A stretch of DNA of 36,212 nucleotides from contig CACJUX010000021.1 of assembly GCA_902596655.1 (NCBI GenBank), forward strand, positions 1-36,212, given 5' to 3'. Origin of the DNA: an uncultured SAR116 cluster alpha proteobacterium. GTDB lineage: Bacteria > Pseudomonadota > Alphaproteobacteria > Puniceispirillales > Puniceispirillaceae. Numbering within the stretch: position 1 is the stretch's first letter; the number at the start of each line of letters is the position of its first letter. Positions 25,165 to 33,951 of this stretch are shown one piece after another. The notes below the pieces were generated by a model. It was given only the letters and a program-made list of their open reading frames with translations, had not been told where the DNA came from and ran no database searches. A program made the translations under genes and the position numbers.

Positions 25165-27057
25165 TCAGCCAAGCTCCCGTTTCTGTGCGGCGATTCTAAA
25201 CGGTGCGTTGGGCGCTCCATATCCCTGGTATCCCTCAACACGTTGCACAATTTCAAAGAATAGCTCACCACCCCACGCACGGCTATAAAGCTGGAAAAAA
25301 CTACCCTTATCATCCTCATCATAGAGAATATTCATATCCCTCAGCCGGTTGAGAAACGACTCCTCAAGGCCAAAACGGGCGCCGAGGTCATCATAATAAT
25401 TGGCCGACATCGACAAGGCCGCAAAGCCACGCTCCGAGAGCTGCTGGGCGGTGACGAAGATATCTTCGCAGCCAAAGGCAATATGCTGAACAGTAGCGCC
25501 AAATGTCTGGCTGATAAAGCGTCCGGCAAGTGTGTTCTGATTTTCGGCACCATTCAATGTAATGCGCAGTTTTCCACTTGTATTTTGAATGGCACGACTG
25601 CGTACCAGCCCTCCGGGGTCAACGACATCAACCATGGCCACCTTGTCCAAATCAAAAATGGAAGTGTAGAACAATGTCCAGGTGAGCATTTCCTCATATT
25701 TCATCGTTTGCGCGAGATGATCAACTGAGCGGAGGCCCGCCCCCTCGAAGAGGGTGGTACCGTCCACCGGCGTAAAATCAACTTCCCAAAGCGTTGCCAA
25801 CTCACTTTCATGGTCAACGAAATGAACAATTCCACCTCCTACACCTTTGATCGCGGGGATCAAGAGTTCACCGGCAATATCTGCTGTTTTAACTATCTCC
25901 GCCCCCAACTCACCTGCGCGCGCAATGGTGTCGGAAGCATTGTCCACACGCAACGCCATATCACAGACAGATGTTCCATGTGCCTGATATGCAGAATGTG
26001 CAAATCCCGTTTCCTCTGTATTAACCAGAATGTTGATATCGCCCTGGCACCAGCGCGCCACCTGTTTGGCAACGTGATGCCCAGCTAGCTCAAAGCCTAG
26101 CGCCTTCAGAATTGCCGCTAAGCCCTCGGCTTCGTGCTCATTGGAGGTAAACTCAATAAATTCGAAACCATGACATCTGCTGCGCGGAGGCATCGGCGCC
26201 ACATTGAGGCGAATGTCCGGCTCCAACCGGCAGACGTCATCCATCAGGCTTATCAGTGACCGATGCCCGTCCCGCGCAATGGTCAGCGGGCTTCCTCCCC
26301 TGAATTGATCATTGAAAATCTCGAGAGATAATGGCCCATCATAGCCTGTTGCCGCAACCGCGCGCATGAAATCAACAACAGCCAAATCACCCTCACCAGG
26401 CATGTTTCGGAAATGTCGGGACCAGTAGAACAGGTCCATGTCAATTCTAGGCGCATCCGCAAGCTGCACAAAAAATATCTTGTCGCCGGGAATCGAACGG
26501 ATGGTGTCAGGATCTATCTTGCGGCCCAGCGTGTGAAAACTATCAAGAATAATTCCTACATTGCTGTGGTTTGCCCGGCGGACAACTTCCCACGCATCAC
26601 GGTGATCGTTGATGTGCCGACCCCAGGCCAGAGCCTCATAACCAATACGTATATTCTTCGCCTTGGCTCGCTCACCCAGCTCAGCAAAATCATCTGCCGC
26701 CCGATCAATGCCGCCCAGCGCTGCGGGTGAGATGTTTGAGCACACAAGTACCAGATCAACACCAAGATCATTCATCAGGTCAAATTTTCGTTCCGCGCGA
26801 TCAAAAGCACGGCTGCGATAGGGCTCGGGAAGCCCCTCAAAGTCCCGAAATGGCTGAAACAGCATAACCTCAAGGCCGAAATCACCGACCAACCAGCCAA
26901 CATCAACCGGCGATCCATCATAGCCGACAAAATCCTGTTCGAAAATTTCGATGCCCGTATAACCGGCCCGCGAGATTGCAGCCAGTTTTTCCCGAAAATC
27001 ACCGGCAATTGAAACAGTCGCAATTGATGTTTTCAGCGCAGTCTGCATCGTCTGCAT
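25165..27057 (-). CDS. quiC: 3-dehydroshikimate dehydratase fused to HPPD-like domain (QuiC-like)
   Basis: A 630-residue two-domain enzyme. The N-terminal xylose-isomerase-like barrel (about 1-285) carries metal ligands Glu141 (GYEALAW), Asp172 (LDSFH), Gln198 (FVQLADAP) and Glu246 (SLEIFND), as in 3-dehydroshikimate dehydratases that form protocatechuate. The C-terminal half (about 295-625) is a vicinal-oxygen-chelate domain like 4-hydroxyphenylpyruvate dioxygenase, with a His447, His525, Glu602 triad (SVDHLAQ, VQHIAFG, FFEIVQR). This fusion is known from QuiC1 of Pseudomonas; the role of the second domain there is not settled to my knowledge. The start has a GGGGG sequence 8 bases upstream. 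It follows the crotonase gene by 182 bases. Confidence 0.9.
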   Translation of the reverse strand: MQTMQTALKTSIATVSIAGDFREKLAAISRAGYTGIEIFEQDFVGYDGSPVDVGWLVGDFGLEVMLFQPFRDFEGLPEPYRSRAFDRAERKFDLMNDLGVDLVLVCSNISPAALGGIDRAADDFAELGERAKAKNIRIGYEALAWGRHINDHRDAWEVVRRANHSNVGIILDSFHTLGRKIDPDTIRSIPGDKIFFVQLADAPRIDMDLFYWSRHFRNMPGEGDLAVVDFMRAVAATGYDGPLSLEIFNDQFRGGSPLTIARDGHRSLISLMDDVCRLEPDIRLNVAPMPPRSRCHGFEFIEFTSNEHEAEGLAAILKALGFELAGHHVAKQVARWCQGDINILVNTEETGFAHSAYQAHGTSVCDMALRVDNASDTIARAGELGAEIVKTADIAGELLIPAIKGVGGGIVHFVDHESELATLWEVDFTPVDGTTLFEGAGLRSVDHLAQTMKYEEMLTWTLFYTSIFDLDKVAMVDVVDPGGLVRSRAIQNTSGKLRITLNGAENQNTLAGRFISQTFGATVQHIAFGCEDIFVTAQQLSERGFAALSMSANYYDDLGARFGLEESFLNRLRDMNILYDEDDKGSFFQLYSRAWGGELFFEIVQRVEGYQGYGAPNAPFRIAAQKRELG

Positions 27058-27193
27058 GTCGTAACCCCCGCGGCCACATTAACCGAGTCATAACGGTACC
27101 ATCCGACAGACTGCTTATCTCGCGTACGCTTGAGGCGAAATCATCAACAAATTAGGCTGCATGTCATTGAGATAACGATATTAATTTCTGCTT

Positions 27194-27216
27194 GGCATTC
27201 GCGCGGTGTAAATGCC
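27194..27216. other. Short inverted repeat between crotonase and quiC
   Basis: GGCATT-N11-AATGCC lies in the 182-base gap between the crotonase stop and the quiC start. It could end the upstream transcript or bind a regulator of quiC. No T-run follows on the minus strand, so a terminator is not well supported. Confidence 0.3.
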
Positions 27217-27239
27217 ACTCCATGTGTGGAAATATTTTA

Positions 27240-28019
27240 CTACTCCGCCCGCCATTGTGGATCACGTTTTTCCAGAAAAGCCCTGCGTCCTTCATCAGCG
27301 TCCAAGCTGTTGATCATCCTCTCAAACGCTGGGTAAGTCTTGGCAAATGCTGTTTCGAGTTCCGTTATTCCTCGCCCTTGATCCATCATCTGCTTCGTTG
27401 CTTGCACCGCCAATGGCGCACCCTTGCAAATTTCCTGAGCAAGCGAGAGTGCTCGTGTGAGAGCTAAGCCTGGTTCACATAAAATGTTTACCAGACCAAA
27501 TCGATAGGCATCTTCAGCGCTAAACAGTCGCGCAGTTAACGCCAATTCCTTTGCATGTTTTTCAGAAATTTGTCGCATTAGGCGATGTAGCCCGCCACTT
27601 GCGGCTAGTCCAACCCGAGGCTCTGGTAACGCAAAGCATGCGTTTAAGGCCGCCACACAAAGGTCGCAGGCAAGAACAATCTCAAGTCCACCACCGATGG
27701 CGTCACCATTGACCGCGGCAATAACAGGCTTTGTCAAATCAAACCTCTCAGCAAGTCCACCAAAGCCTGAGCGAGGCAGGCTTTCTCTCCGCAAACCAGC
27801 CTCAACTGATAGATCAGACCCCGAGCAAAAGGCCTTGTCACCAGCGCCAGTGATTATGGCTACTCGAATGTGAGCATCAGATGAAAATTCATCAAAAACG
27901 TCAGAAAGGCATTGGTGTGCTTCAGGGTGCAGAGCATTACGGCGACGCTGGTGGTCAATGGTCACTATTAAAACGCTGTCATTCGTTTTCCAGCTGATGC
28001 TGGCATCCCTGCCATTCAT
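27240..28019 (-). CDS. Enoyl-CoA hydratase/isomerase (crotonase) family protein
   Basis: A 259-residue crotonase that should act on a CoA thioester. The first oxyanion-hole segment FCSGSDLS is at 64-71, the second NGDAIGGGLE at 104-113, and both general acid/base glutamates of hydratases, Glu113 and Glu133 (LPEPRVGL), are kept. A GGLHRLMRQ helix follows, as in true hydratases. The start is 18 bases after the livG-like stop. Its position at the end of an importer operon suggests that the imported acid is activated to CoA, although no CoA ligase gene is in the window. Confidence 0.93.
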   Translation of the reverse strand: MNGRDASISWKTNDSVLIVTIDHQRRRNALHPEAHQCLSDVFDEFSSDAHIRVAIITGAGDKAFCSGSDLSVEAGLRRESLPRSGFGGLAERFDLTKPVIAAVNGDAIGGGLEIVLACDLCVAALNACFALPEPRVGLAASGGLHRLMRQISEKHAKELALTARLFSAEDAYRFGLVNILCEPGLALTRALSLAQEICKGAPLAVQATKQMMDQGRGITELETAFAKTYPAFERMINSLDADEGRRAFLEKRDPQWRAE

Positions 28020-28037
28020 TCGGTGGGTCTCCCGGAA

Positions 28038-28838
28038 CTATGCGTCCATCGCTGCCCTGATATCCTCATCGGCCATCTCGCGACCGAGATATGCCTCAAT
28101 AACTGCTGGGTCATTCTTGACGAATTCAGGTGTTCCCTCAGAAATCTTCTGCCCGTGGTCGAGAACGCTTATGGTTTCACAGGTCGACATAACTACTTTC
28201 AGAATATGCTCAACAACGACAATGGTTAGATTATAGCGATCCTTCAAGGTCATAATGGTATCCATCAGACTGTCAACATTGACCGGGGACAGACCTGCAC
28301 CAGGCTCATCCAGTAACAACATCTTTGGACGCATCGCAATGGCCCGGCCAAGTGCTAGCAGGCGGCGTTGACCACCAGATAATTCCGCCGCCGGAATCTC
28401 GGCATGCTCAGCAAGCCCGATGAATTCCAGCAGCTCGAACATTTCCTCCTTGACAATCTGATCCTGTCGACGCACCTCGGCACCATTGAAGAATGGGGCA
28501 AAGGGGCTGTATTTGGTGTGCGGGTGATACCCAACCAGCACATTGTCCAACACACTCAGTTCACCATATAGCCGAAGCAACTGAAACGTTCTGGAGAGCC
28601 CTTGTCCGGCAATATAGTGCGCCGGCTTGCCGGTCACATCAACATTGTCAAACTCAATGTAGCTCCCCTCATCTGGCTGATAGACACCGGTCAGTAGGTT
28701 AAAGAATGTCGATTTGCCGGAGCCATTTGGCCCAATCAGACCATGCACTGTGTTTGGCTCAACTTTGAGGCTCACATCATTGATGGCCTGCAGGCCGCCA
28801 AAGCTCTTGCTCAGATTACGAGTTTCTAGCAGTGCCAC
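28038..28838 (-). CDS. livG: Branched-chain-type ABC transporter ATPase (LivG-like)
   Basis: One of two ATPases of a HAAT-type importer, 266 residues. Walker A GPNGSGKST begins at 36, LSGGQ is at 153-157 and Walker B MLLLDEPGAGLSP at 173-185. The long insertion before the signature (about 105-150) and the SRTFQLLRLY motif are LivG features. It overlaps the upstream permease by 23 bases. The family carries branched amino acids but also many aromatic and organic acids; the catabolic neighbours favour the latter. Confidence 0.94.
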   Translation of the reverse strand: MALLETRNLSKSFGGLQAINDVSLKVEPNTVHGLIGPNGSGKSTFFNLLTGVYQPDEGSYIEFDNVDVTGKPAHYIAGQGLSRTFQLLRLYGELSVLDNVLVGYHPHTKYSPFAPFFNGAEVRRQDQIVKEEMFELLEFIGLAEHAEIPAAELSGGQRRLLALGRAIAMRPKMLLLDEPGAGLSPVNVDSLMDTIMTLKDRYNLTIVVVEHILKVVMSTCETISVLDHGQKISEGTPEFVKNDPAVIEAYLGREMADEDIRAAMDA

Positions 28839-29901
28839 CTAGTCTCTCCTCACTTCTACGAATGAACCTGCGGTTACGCTGGAAATCCTCGATCCAACCA
28901 CCAATGCCGCGCGGCATGAACATCACAAGCAACACCATCGACAAACCAAACACCAGAGGCTGGATGACAATCGGCCTATCCATGAAATAGAAAACCAAAT
29001 CCTTTGTCTGGTCGTACGCAATCGCGACAACGATGGCGCCAATAACGCCACCCCACACATTGCCAATGCCGCCTAGGACGACCATCAACAACAACGTGAC
29101 CATTTCGATCACAGTAAAGTTATTGTGATGCAGATAGCCCGGCGGCATATGCGCAAACAGCGCACCAGCCAGACCGGCGTAGACTGCACTTAAAACAAAG
29201 GCGAGCAGCTTGTATTTCACCACGTTGATGCCATTGACCGATGCGGCAATGGTGTCCTCACGGATGGCCTGGAAGGCGCGGCCGGTGGCCGAGCGAAGAA
29301 TTGAGAAAGAGAAATAAATCCCGATAATGGCCGCCGTCATCACAAGATAATAATAGCTTGTAAAGCTGTCGAAAACGAACGAGCCAATACTTGGCGAGGG
29401 GATCATCATCAAACCCGTACTCGACCCGAGTGCAGGTGTCACAGCGATGAAGATCCGCACCGACTCACCAAGGCCCAATGTTGCCAGCGCGAGATAAGCG
29501 CCCTCGAGACGCACTGACGGCAGGCCGACAATCAGACCGGCAAAGGCCGTCACAAGTACCGCTGTTGGAATGGCTGCCCATATCGGCCATCCAAAGCCAA
29601 GCGCACCGCCAAACCCTCCCGGTTCGAGGGCAAGTACGGCTGAGGTCACCGCGCCAATTGCGTAAAGGCCGATATGACCAACAGTCACCTGCCCACAAAA
29701 ACCTTTCACAATGTTCAGACCCACTGCCAGCAGGATGAACAGGCATATCCGGTTTGCCAAATCGATCAGATATTCATTGAAAAGAGTCGCCAGAACAAAT
29801 GGCAATGGCAACAACAGCGCATAGGCAAGAAGCCATGGCAAAAGCCGGTGGCGTTTTGCCAGACTGTCAATGAAGTCAGCCACGGATGACAGAATTCCCA
29901 T
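28816..29901 (-). CDS. livM: Branched-chain-type ABC transporter permease (LivM-like)
   Basis: Inner-membrane permease of 361 residues with about ten hydrophobic segments. The LivM hallmark blocks are GFCGQVTVGHIGLYAIGA near 65-82, SVRLEGAYLALATLGLGESVR near 130-148, and GGIGNVWGGVIGAIVV near 285-300. A charged C-terminal tail of about 30 residues is cytoplasmic. It lies 97 bases after the binding-protein gene, separated from it by a strong hairpin, and overlaps livG by 23 bases. Confidence 0.94.
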   Translation of the reverse strand: MGILSSVADFIDSLAKRHRLLPWLLAYALLLPLPFVLATLFNEYLIDLANRICLFILLAVGLNIVKGFCGQVTVGHIGLYAIGAVTSAVLALEPGGFGGALGFGWPIWAAIPTAVLVTAFAGLIVGLPSVRLEGAYLALATLGLGESVRIFIAVTPALGSSTGLMMIPSPSIGSFVFDSFTSYYYLVMTAAIIGIYFSFSILRSATGRAFQAIREDTIAASVNGINVVKYKLLAFVLSAVYAGLAGALFAHMPPGYLHHNNFTVIEMVTLLLMVVLGGIGNVWGGVIGAIVVAIAYDQTKDLVFYFMDRPIVIQPLVFGLSMVLLVMFMPRGIGGWIEDFQRNRRFIRRSEERLGGTARNS

Positions 29902-29952
29902 GAGAATTAGTTCCCTGCGTTACGATAAATATATAAACAAAGTATGGAAATG

Positions 29953-29978
29953 CCGGGGCAGACGATGCCCTGCCCCGG
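29953..29978 (-). promoter_or_regulatory. Strong hairpin after the livK-like gene
   Basis: Perfect 9-base-pair GC-rich stem CCGGGGCAG, loop of 8 bases, CTGCCCCGG, located 20 bases after the binding-protein stop and 51 bases before the next start. On the minus strand it is followed by CATTTCC and not by a T-run. It probably limits read-through or protects the binding-protein mRNA end, giving more binding protein than membrane subunits. Confidence 0.8.
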
Positions 29979-29998
29979 TAAGTGATTTTATACCGGCC

Positions 29999-31195
29999 CT
30001 ATTCTAGGCCAAAGTCCTCTTCCATTGTTACACGGGCTAGAACCTCTGTCTCAAAGTTTTCACCACCCTTGGTGTAACCGATCAGAACAGCTGTTCTGTT
30101 ACCGTCACGACACTGAGGCGTTGCAGCTGCACAGAAGCTGATCGGGCCTGAGGCCAGTCCCTCATATCCCTTAACATTGGCAATCGCATCACGAATGGCC
30201 GTACGGTCATCAGCAAGAGAGCCTGTGAAATTTGTATTCTTCAGCGCAATTTCCATAATCCGCACAAGGTCATAAGCCTGAGAAAAATCGTGATCTGGAG
30301 CGTGAATGCCATAACGCGACTTCACCATTTCATTGAAGAGCTTCGCGATTGGACGCTGGTCAGCAGCGGCATAGGCCGCTGTGAAAAACACTCCCTTTGC
30401 AGCATCGCCAGCAATCTTTGGCACCGGAGCATTTGATGCTGATGAAGAACCGATGCGGCGAACATCTTCACCAATACCTGCCTCATATGACTGAACAAGC
30501 GCACGTGCCATTGTCTCAGCAAGCGCGGCAACAAGAATTCCGTCAACATTCATGGACTTGATTTTTTGCATGTGAGAGCGGAAGTCTACCTCCTTTTCCT
30601 GCACATCAGCACGGTAGGCTGGCTCCACCCCGAAACGTGCCTTCATTTGTTTTTCCATGTTGGCACAATCACCAACAGAGGCTGCGTCGGCTGCACAGAT
30701 ATACGCAATTTTCGTTCCGATATTCTCGCCAACATATTTGGCGTTTACACCACCGTAATAGCGTCCTGAAACAGGCACGCGGAAGATCCACTCACTTCCT
30801 TTTTGTGTAATTTTTGAATTAGTAGAGTGAGGAACCAATTGTGGCACACCAGCTTTGGCTGTCACATCCACAATAGGAAGTGTCACCGAAGAGCAGCTTG
30901 AGCCAATCAAGAGGTGAACCTTTTCCTGGAACACCATTTTGTTTGCATTCGCCACACCTTTGTCTGACTTGCACTCATCATTCATCAACGTGGCTTTGAT
31001 CATTTTGCCATGAATTCCACCGGCTTCATTGATGCCCTTGATTTCATCCATCATCATTTGACCATACGCTTGGCCGTTTTCACTCACCATTCTCATGGTG
31101 ATACCAACTCTGATATCGTCCGCAAAAGCAGCTGCGGTTGTGAAGCCAATGCCGGCTGCAACTACACCGGCATATATTTTATTTAGTATTCGCAT
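29999..31195 (-). CDS. livK: Branched-chain-type ABC transporter binding protein (LivK-like)
   Basis: Periplasmic type-1 binding protein (Peripla_BP_6), 398 residues. Signal peptide about 1-25 (MRILNKIYAGVVAAGIG then FTTAAAFA), cleavage before DDIRVG. The mature protein has GGIHGKMIKATLMNDECKSDKGVANANKMV in pattern and the ligand-contact stretch GSSCSSVTLPIVDVTAKAGVPQLVPHSTN. Several cysteines in conserved-looking places (DECKS, SSCSS, CAADAASVGDC, FCAAATPQC) suggest one or two disulfides. It is placed between the two permease genes. Ligand unknown; a small acid or aromatic is inferred from the neighbours. Confidence 0.94.
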   Translation of the reverse strand: MRILNKIYAGVVAAGIGFTTAAAFADDIRVGITMRMVSENGQAYGQMMMDEIKGINEAGGIHGKMIKATLMNDECKSDKGVANANKMVFQEKVHLLIGSSCSSVTLPIVDVTAKAGVPQLVPHSTNSKITQKGSEWIFRVPVSGRYYGGVNAKYVGENIGTKIAYICAADAASVGDCANMEKQMKARFGVEPAYRADVQEKEVDFRSHMQKIKSMNVDGILVAALAETMARALVQSYEAGIGEDVRRIGSSSASNAPVPKIAGDAAKGVFFTAAYAAADQRPIAKLFNEMVKSRYGIHAPDHDFSQAYDLVRIMEIALKNTNFTGSLADDRTAIRDAIANVKGYEGLASGPISFCAAATPQCRDGNRTAVLIGYTKGGENFETEVLARVTMEEDFGLE

Positions 31196-31250
31196 TTTTT
31201 CCTCCAGTTTTGTTTTAAGGCCATAAACCTCATAGTGATCCGAAAAATCA

Positions 31251-32162
31251 CTATGCCTTTACTTTTGCCTCAACCCCCAGAAGTCCCGATGGTTTGAACA
31301 TCAGGACTAGGATCAAAAGCAAAAATGCGTAAATATCCTTGTGACTTGGCGAGATGTAGGCCGCGCCAAGATTCTCAAAAACACCAACCATAATGCCGCC
31401 CAGGATCGCACCTGGCAGCGAACCAAAACCACCAACCACAGCGGCGGCAAAGGCCTTCATGAGCATTAGATATCCCATCTCCACCTGAACCGACTGCATC
31501 GGCCCGATTAAAACACCCGCAGCCGCAGCGAGGCCACAGGCGAGACCAAAAATCAGGGAGATCATCAAAGGAACATTAATTCCCATCAAATAGGCGATGT
31601 CCTTGTTGTGCGCCACCGCGCGAACAGCCAGACCGGTTTTGGTGTGACGTAGGAAGTAATGCAGCGCAGCCATCAGCGCGACAGAAATAATTGCCGTCAG
31701 CACATAGCTTTCGGGTACTTCGATATCACCGGGAAAGCTCAAACGCGGAATATAGTCAAGATTGGCACGAAACGGCTCAGCTTCAGCACCCCAGATGAAA
31801 TAGGCGACATTCACCAGCGCCACGGACATACCGAATCCGCAGATGATCATACCCATGCCGGCAACTGTATAGCCACCGCCAGCGCGCGTCAGGCGCCGGT
31901 AAAATACCCTCTCGACAGCCATTCCAAGCAATGCGGTAAGTACCATCGCGCCAATCAGCGCAATCGGGTAGGGAACGCCGACATTGTGCGCGAGGACAAG
32001 CCCGAAAAAGGCTCCGAACATATACATCTCACCATGGGCAAAATGCACGATGTCCAGGCCTGAATAGATCAATGAGATGCCAAGAGCGACAATGCCGTAG
32101 ACAACACCGATAGTGACGCCAAAAATAATAAATGCTAACAGCGAGTTATAATCAAAACCCAT
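31251..32162 (-). CDS. livH: Branched-chain-type ABC transporter permease (LivH-like)
   Basis: Second inner-membrane permease, 303 residues, about eight membrane segments. Diagnostic segments are GISLIYSGLDIVHFAHGEMYMFGAF near 28-52, RHTKTGLAVRAVAHNKDIAYLMGINV near 170-195 and the C-terminal KPSGLLG. It starts 27 bases after the livF-like stop. Together with livM it forms the membrane channel of the importer. Confidence 0.95.
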   Translation of the reverse strand: MGFDYNSLLAFIIFGVTIGVVYGIVALGISLIYSGLDIVHFAHGEMYMFGAFFGLVLAHNVGVPYPIALIGAMVLTALLGMAVERVFYRRLTRAGGGYTVAGMGMIICGFGMSVALVNVAYFIWGAEAEPFRANLDYIPRLSFPGDIEVPESYVLTAIISVALMAALHYFLRHTKTGLAVRAVAHNKDIAYLMGINVPLMISLIFGLACGLAAAAGVLIGPMQSVQVEMGYLMLMKAFAAAVVGGFGSLPGAILGGIMVGVFENLGAAYISPSHKDIYAFLLLILVLMFKPSGLLGVEAKVKA

Positions 32163-32189
32163 GTTATTTTTTCCCCGCGTTACTGCGGC

Positions 32190-32927
32190 TCAGTTCCTGA
32201 GCGCCTTTGCTGTATTTGCCACCGACCCACCAAGGAAAGACTCCTTGACCGCCGGATCGCTAATCAATTTTTTTGCCTCACCCTCTATCATGATCACACC
32301 ATCACGGATGATGTAGCCATATTGAGCAAGGATCAGAGCCATTCGAACATTCTGTTCAACCACCAGAATAGTCACACCGGTCTTGGCAATCCGGTTGATG
32401 TTGGCAAAGATCTCCAAAACAACCTTCGGCGCCAGCGCCGCACTTGGTTCATCAAGCATCAACATTTTTGGCTTGGCCATTAGACCACGACCAATCACAA
32501 GCATTTGAACTTCACCACCGGACAAAGTGCCAGACAATTGCTTGCGTCGCTCGCGAAGAACCGGGAAAAATTCATAGACCCGTTCCAGATCGGCGAGAAT
32601 ACCCGCGCGGTCACGCCGCGTGTAGGCGCCAAGCACCAGATTTTCCTCGACCGTCATCGCTGGATAGGCTTCTTTGGCCTGGGTTACCTGAACAAGGCCG
32701 AGGCGCATACGCTCATGCGGTTTCATTTTGGAGATAGAAACACCATCGAAGAGCACCTCGCCCTCCATCAGTGGGATCAGTCCTGACACAGCCTTTAATA
32801 GAGTGGATTTGCCGGTACCATTACCACCAAGGAGCGTAACGATCCCACCGGTTGGCACCTGCATGTTTACGCCGCGCAATATTTTAAGATTGCCGTAGCC
32901 AGCGTGCACATCATTGATCTGAAGCAC
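32190..32927 (-). CDS. livF: Branched-chain-type ABC transporter ATPase (LivF-like)
   Basis: Second ATPase of the HAAT-type importer, 245 residues from a GTG at 32927. The GTG follows GGGGGAA closely and gives the normal start (M)LQINDVHAGYGN; a start at 33053 would add 42 non-homologous residues. Walker A GGNGTGKST begins at 34, the signature is LSGGEVQML at 135 (LSGGEQQML is commoner) and Walker B MLMLDEPSAAL begins at 155. It is the first transporter gene, 199 bases after the TIM-barrel gene, so the liv genes may have their own promoter. Confidence 0.94.
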   Translation of the reverse strand: MLQINDVHAGYGNLKILRGVNMQVPTGGIVTLLGGNGTGKSTLLKAVSGLIPLMEGEVLFDGVSISKMKPHERMRLGLVQVTQAKEAYPAMTVEENLVLGAYTRRDRAGILADLERVYEFFPVLRERRKQLSGTLSGGEVQMLVIGRGLMAKPKMLMLDEPSAALAPKVVLEIFANINRIAKTGVTILVVEQNVRMALILAQYGYIIRDGVIMIEGEAKKLISDPAVKESFLGGSVANTAKALRN

Positions 32928-33031
32928 CTGTTTCCCCCAAAGTCCATCAAGCCTTGAAAAGCGGCTTTTTATTAGAGAAAGGTTCGAATATCGCCGCCAA
33001 CTAAGCAAGGTCTTATTTGGGTTGCCTGCGG

Positions 33032-33098
33032 CACTTTGGTCACATTTGGGCAAGAGAAGGACAAATTTGATGAAATGCCATCATTTTTGTCCAAAGTG
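33032..33098. promoter_or_regulatory. Nested inverted repeats upstream of livF
   Basis: The inner repeat (33059-33092) pairs GGACAAATTTGATG with CATCATTTTTGTCC, 12 of 14 positions, around a 6-base loop. An outer pair, CACTTTGG (33032-33039) and CCAAAGTG (33091-33098), is perfect. The element lies in the 199-base gap between the TIM-barrel gene and livF. It could be a regulator site for the liv operon or a structure ending the upstream transcript. No regulator gene is adjacent. Confidence 0.5.
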
Positions 33099-33126
33099 AA
33101 CAACCCGTTCATCAGATGGCTAGCGC

Positions 33127-33951
33127 TCAGTACATCACATTCAGACGTTCAACGACAAGCCGCAGCATTGATTCGGGCGTTTGTTTCCACCAGCGGTCAC
33201 GCGAGAAAATCTCAATTTCCACCGGCCCGCGATAGCCTGCCTGTTCGAGCGATACCCGCCATTGCAGCAGATTGATCTGACCATCGCCGGGCATACCCCG
33301 ATCCAAACGCAAATCGGACGTATCAGGCAGCCAGTCAGACACATGATAGTTCAAAATGCGGCCACCCGCGTGGCGCAGCTTATGATCCAACTGGTCCTCC
33401 CACCAGAGCGCATAGGTGTCAATCGCAAGACCGATATCATCAGCGGGGCCAATGGCATCCAGCAGATCCAGCGCCTCACCAAGACTGGAGACGATGGATC
33501 TGAAGCCACACACCATTGGATGCAGTGGCTCTAGGGCCAATTGCACGTTGTAAGGCCTAGCCAGGTCAACCGCCTGCGCCAACATAGACGGCAGATATGT
33601 TCTGGCCTGATCAATTCCCCCTTCAAAACGGGCTAACTCAAGTCCCCCCGTAATCAAAACCAGCGTCCGCGCCTGAAACAGATCCGCCCTGTCCAGCATT
33701 TCGCGCAACACATCGGGGCCAGCAAACAGCTCGGCCGCGCATAGTGAGTCAGCACGCAAACCACTGTCATTCCAGATGGACAGCGCTTGCCTCTCACCAC
33801 AGGTTTCGATCATCGGATTCCACAAGGCGGTGCGCTTTATTCCAGCCGCAACCAAGGAGGAGAGCGAGGAGACAAAATCACATTGTCCAGACAGGCAGAC
33901 CTGATGAACACAAAGATCATCAAGCCCCAGTTGCCGCACCGGCATTACCAT
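33127..33951 (-). CDS. Sugar-phosphate isomerase/epimerase-like TIM-barrel protein
   Basis: A 274-residue AP-endonuclease-2/xylose-isomerase-like barrel. Metal-ligand candidates are the Glu in LALEPLHP, the Asp in AIDTYALWW, the His in NYHVSDW and the Glu in VEIEIFSRDRWW, the usual E-D-H-E set of this superfamily. Such enzymes epimerise or isomerise sugars, inosose or keto-polyols. Its start overlaps the SDR stop by 7 bases (ATG at 33951 or at 33945, both plausible), so it is coupled to the SDR. The pairing with Gfo/Idh upstream recalls cyclitol or sugar-acid pathways. Confidence 0.85.
   Translation of the reverse strand: MVMPVRQLGLDDLCVHQVCLSGQCDFVSSLSSLVAAGIKRTALWNPMIETCGERQALSIWNDSGLRADSLCAAELFAGPDVLREMLDRADLFQARTLVLITGGLELARFEGGIDQARTYLPSMLAQAVDLARPYNVQLALEPLHPMVCGFRSIVSSLGEALDLLDAIGPADDIGLAIDTYALWWEDQLDHKLRHAGGRILNYHVSDWLPDTSDLRLDRGMPGDGQINLLQWRVSLEQAGYRGPVEIEIFSRDRWWKQTPESMLRLVVERLNVMY

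Noticed and set aside
25150-25175. Bidirectional terminator between the convergent sitD and quiC genes
   Set aside because: The stops are 3 bases apart and only a very short imperfect palindrome is present.
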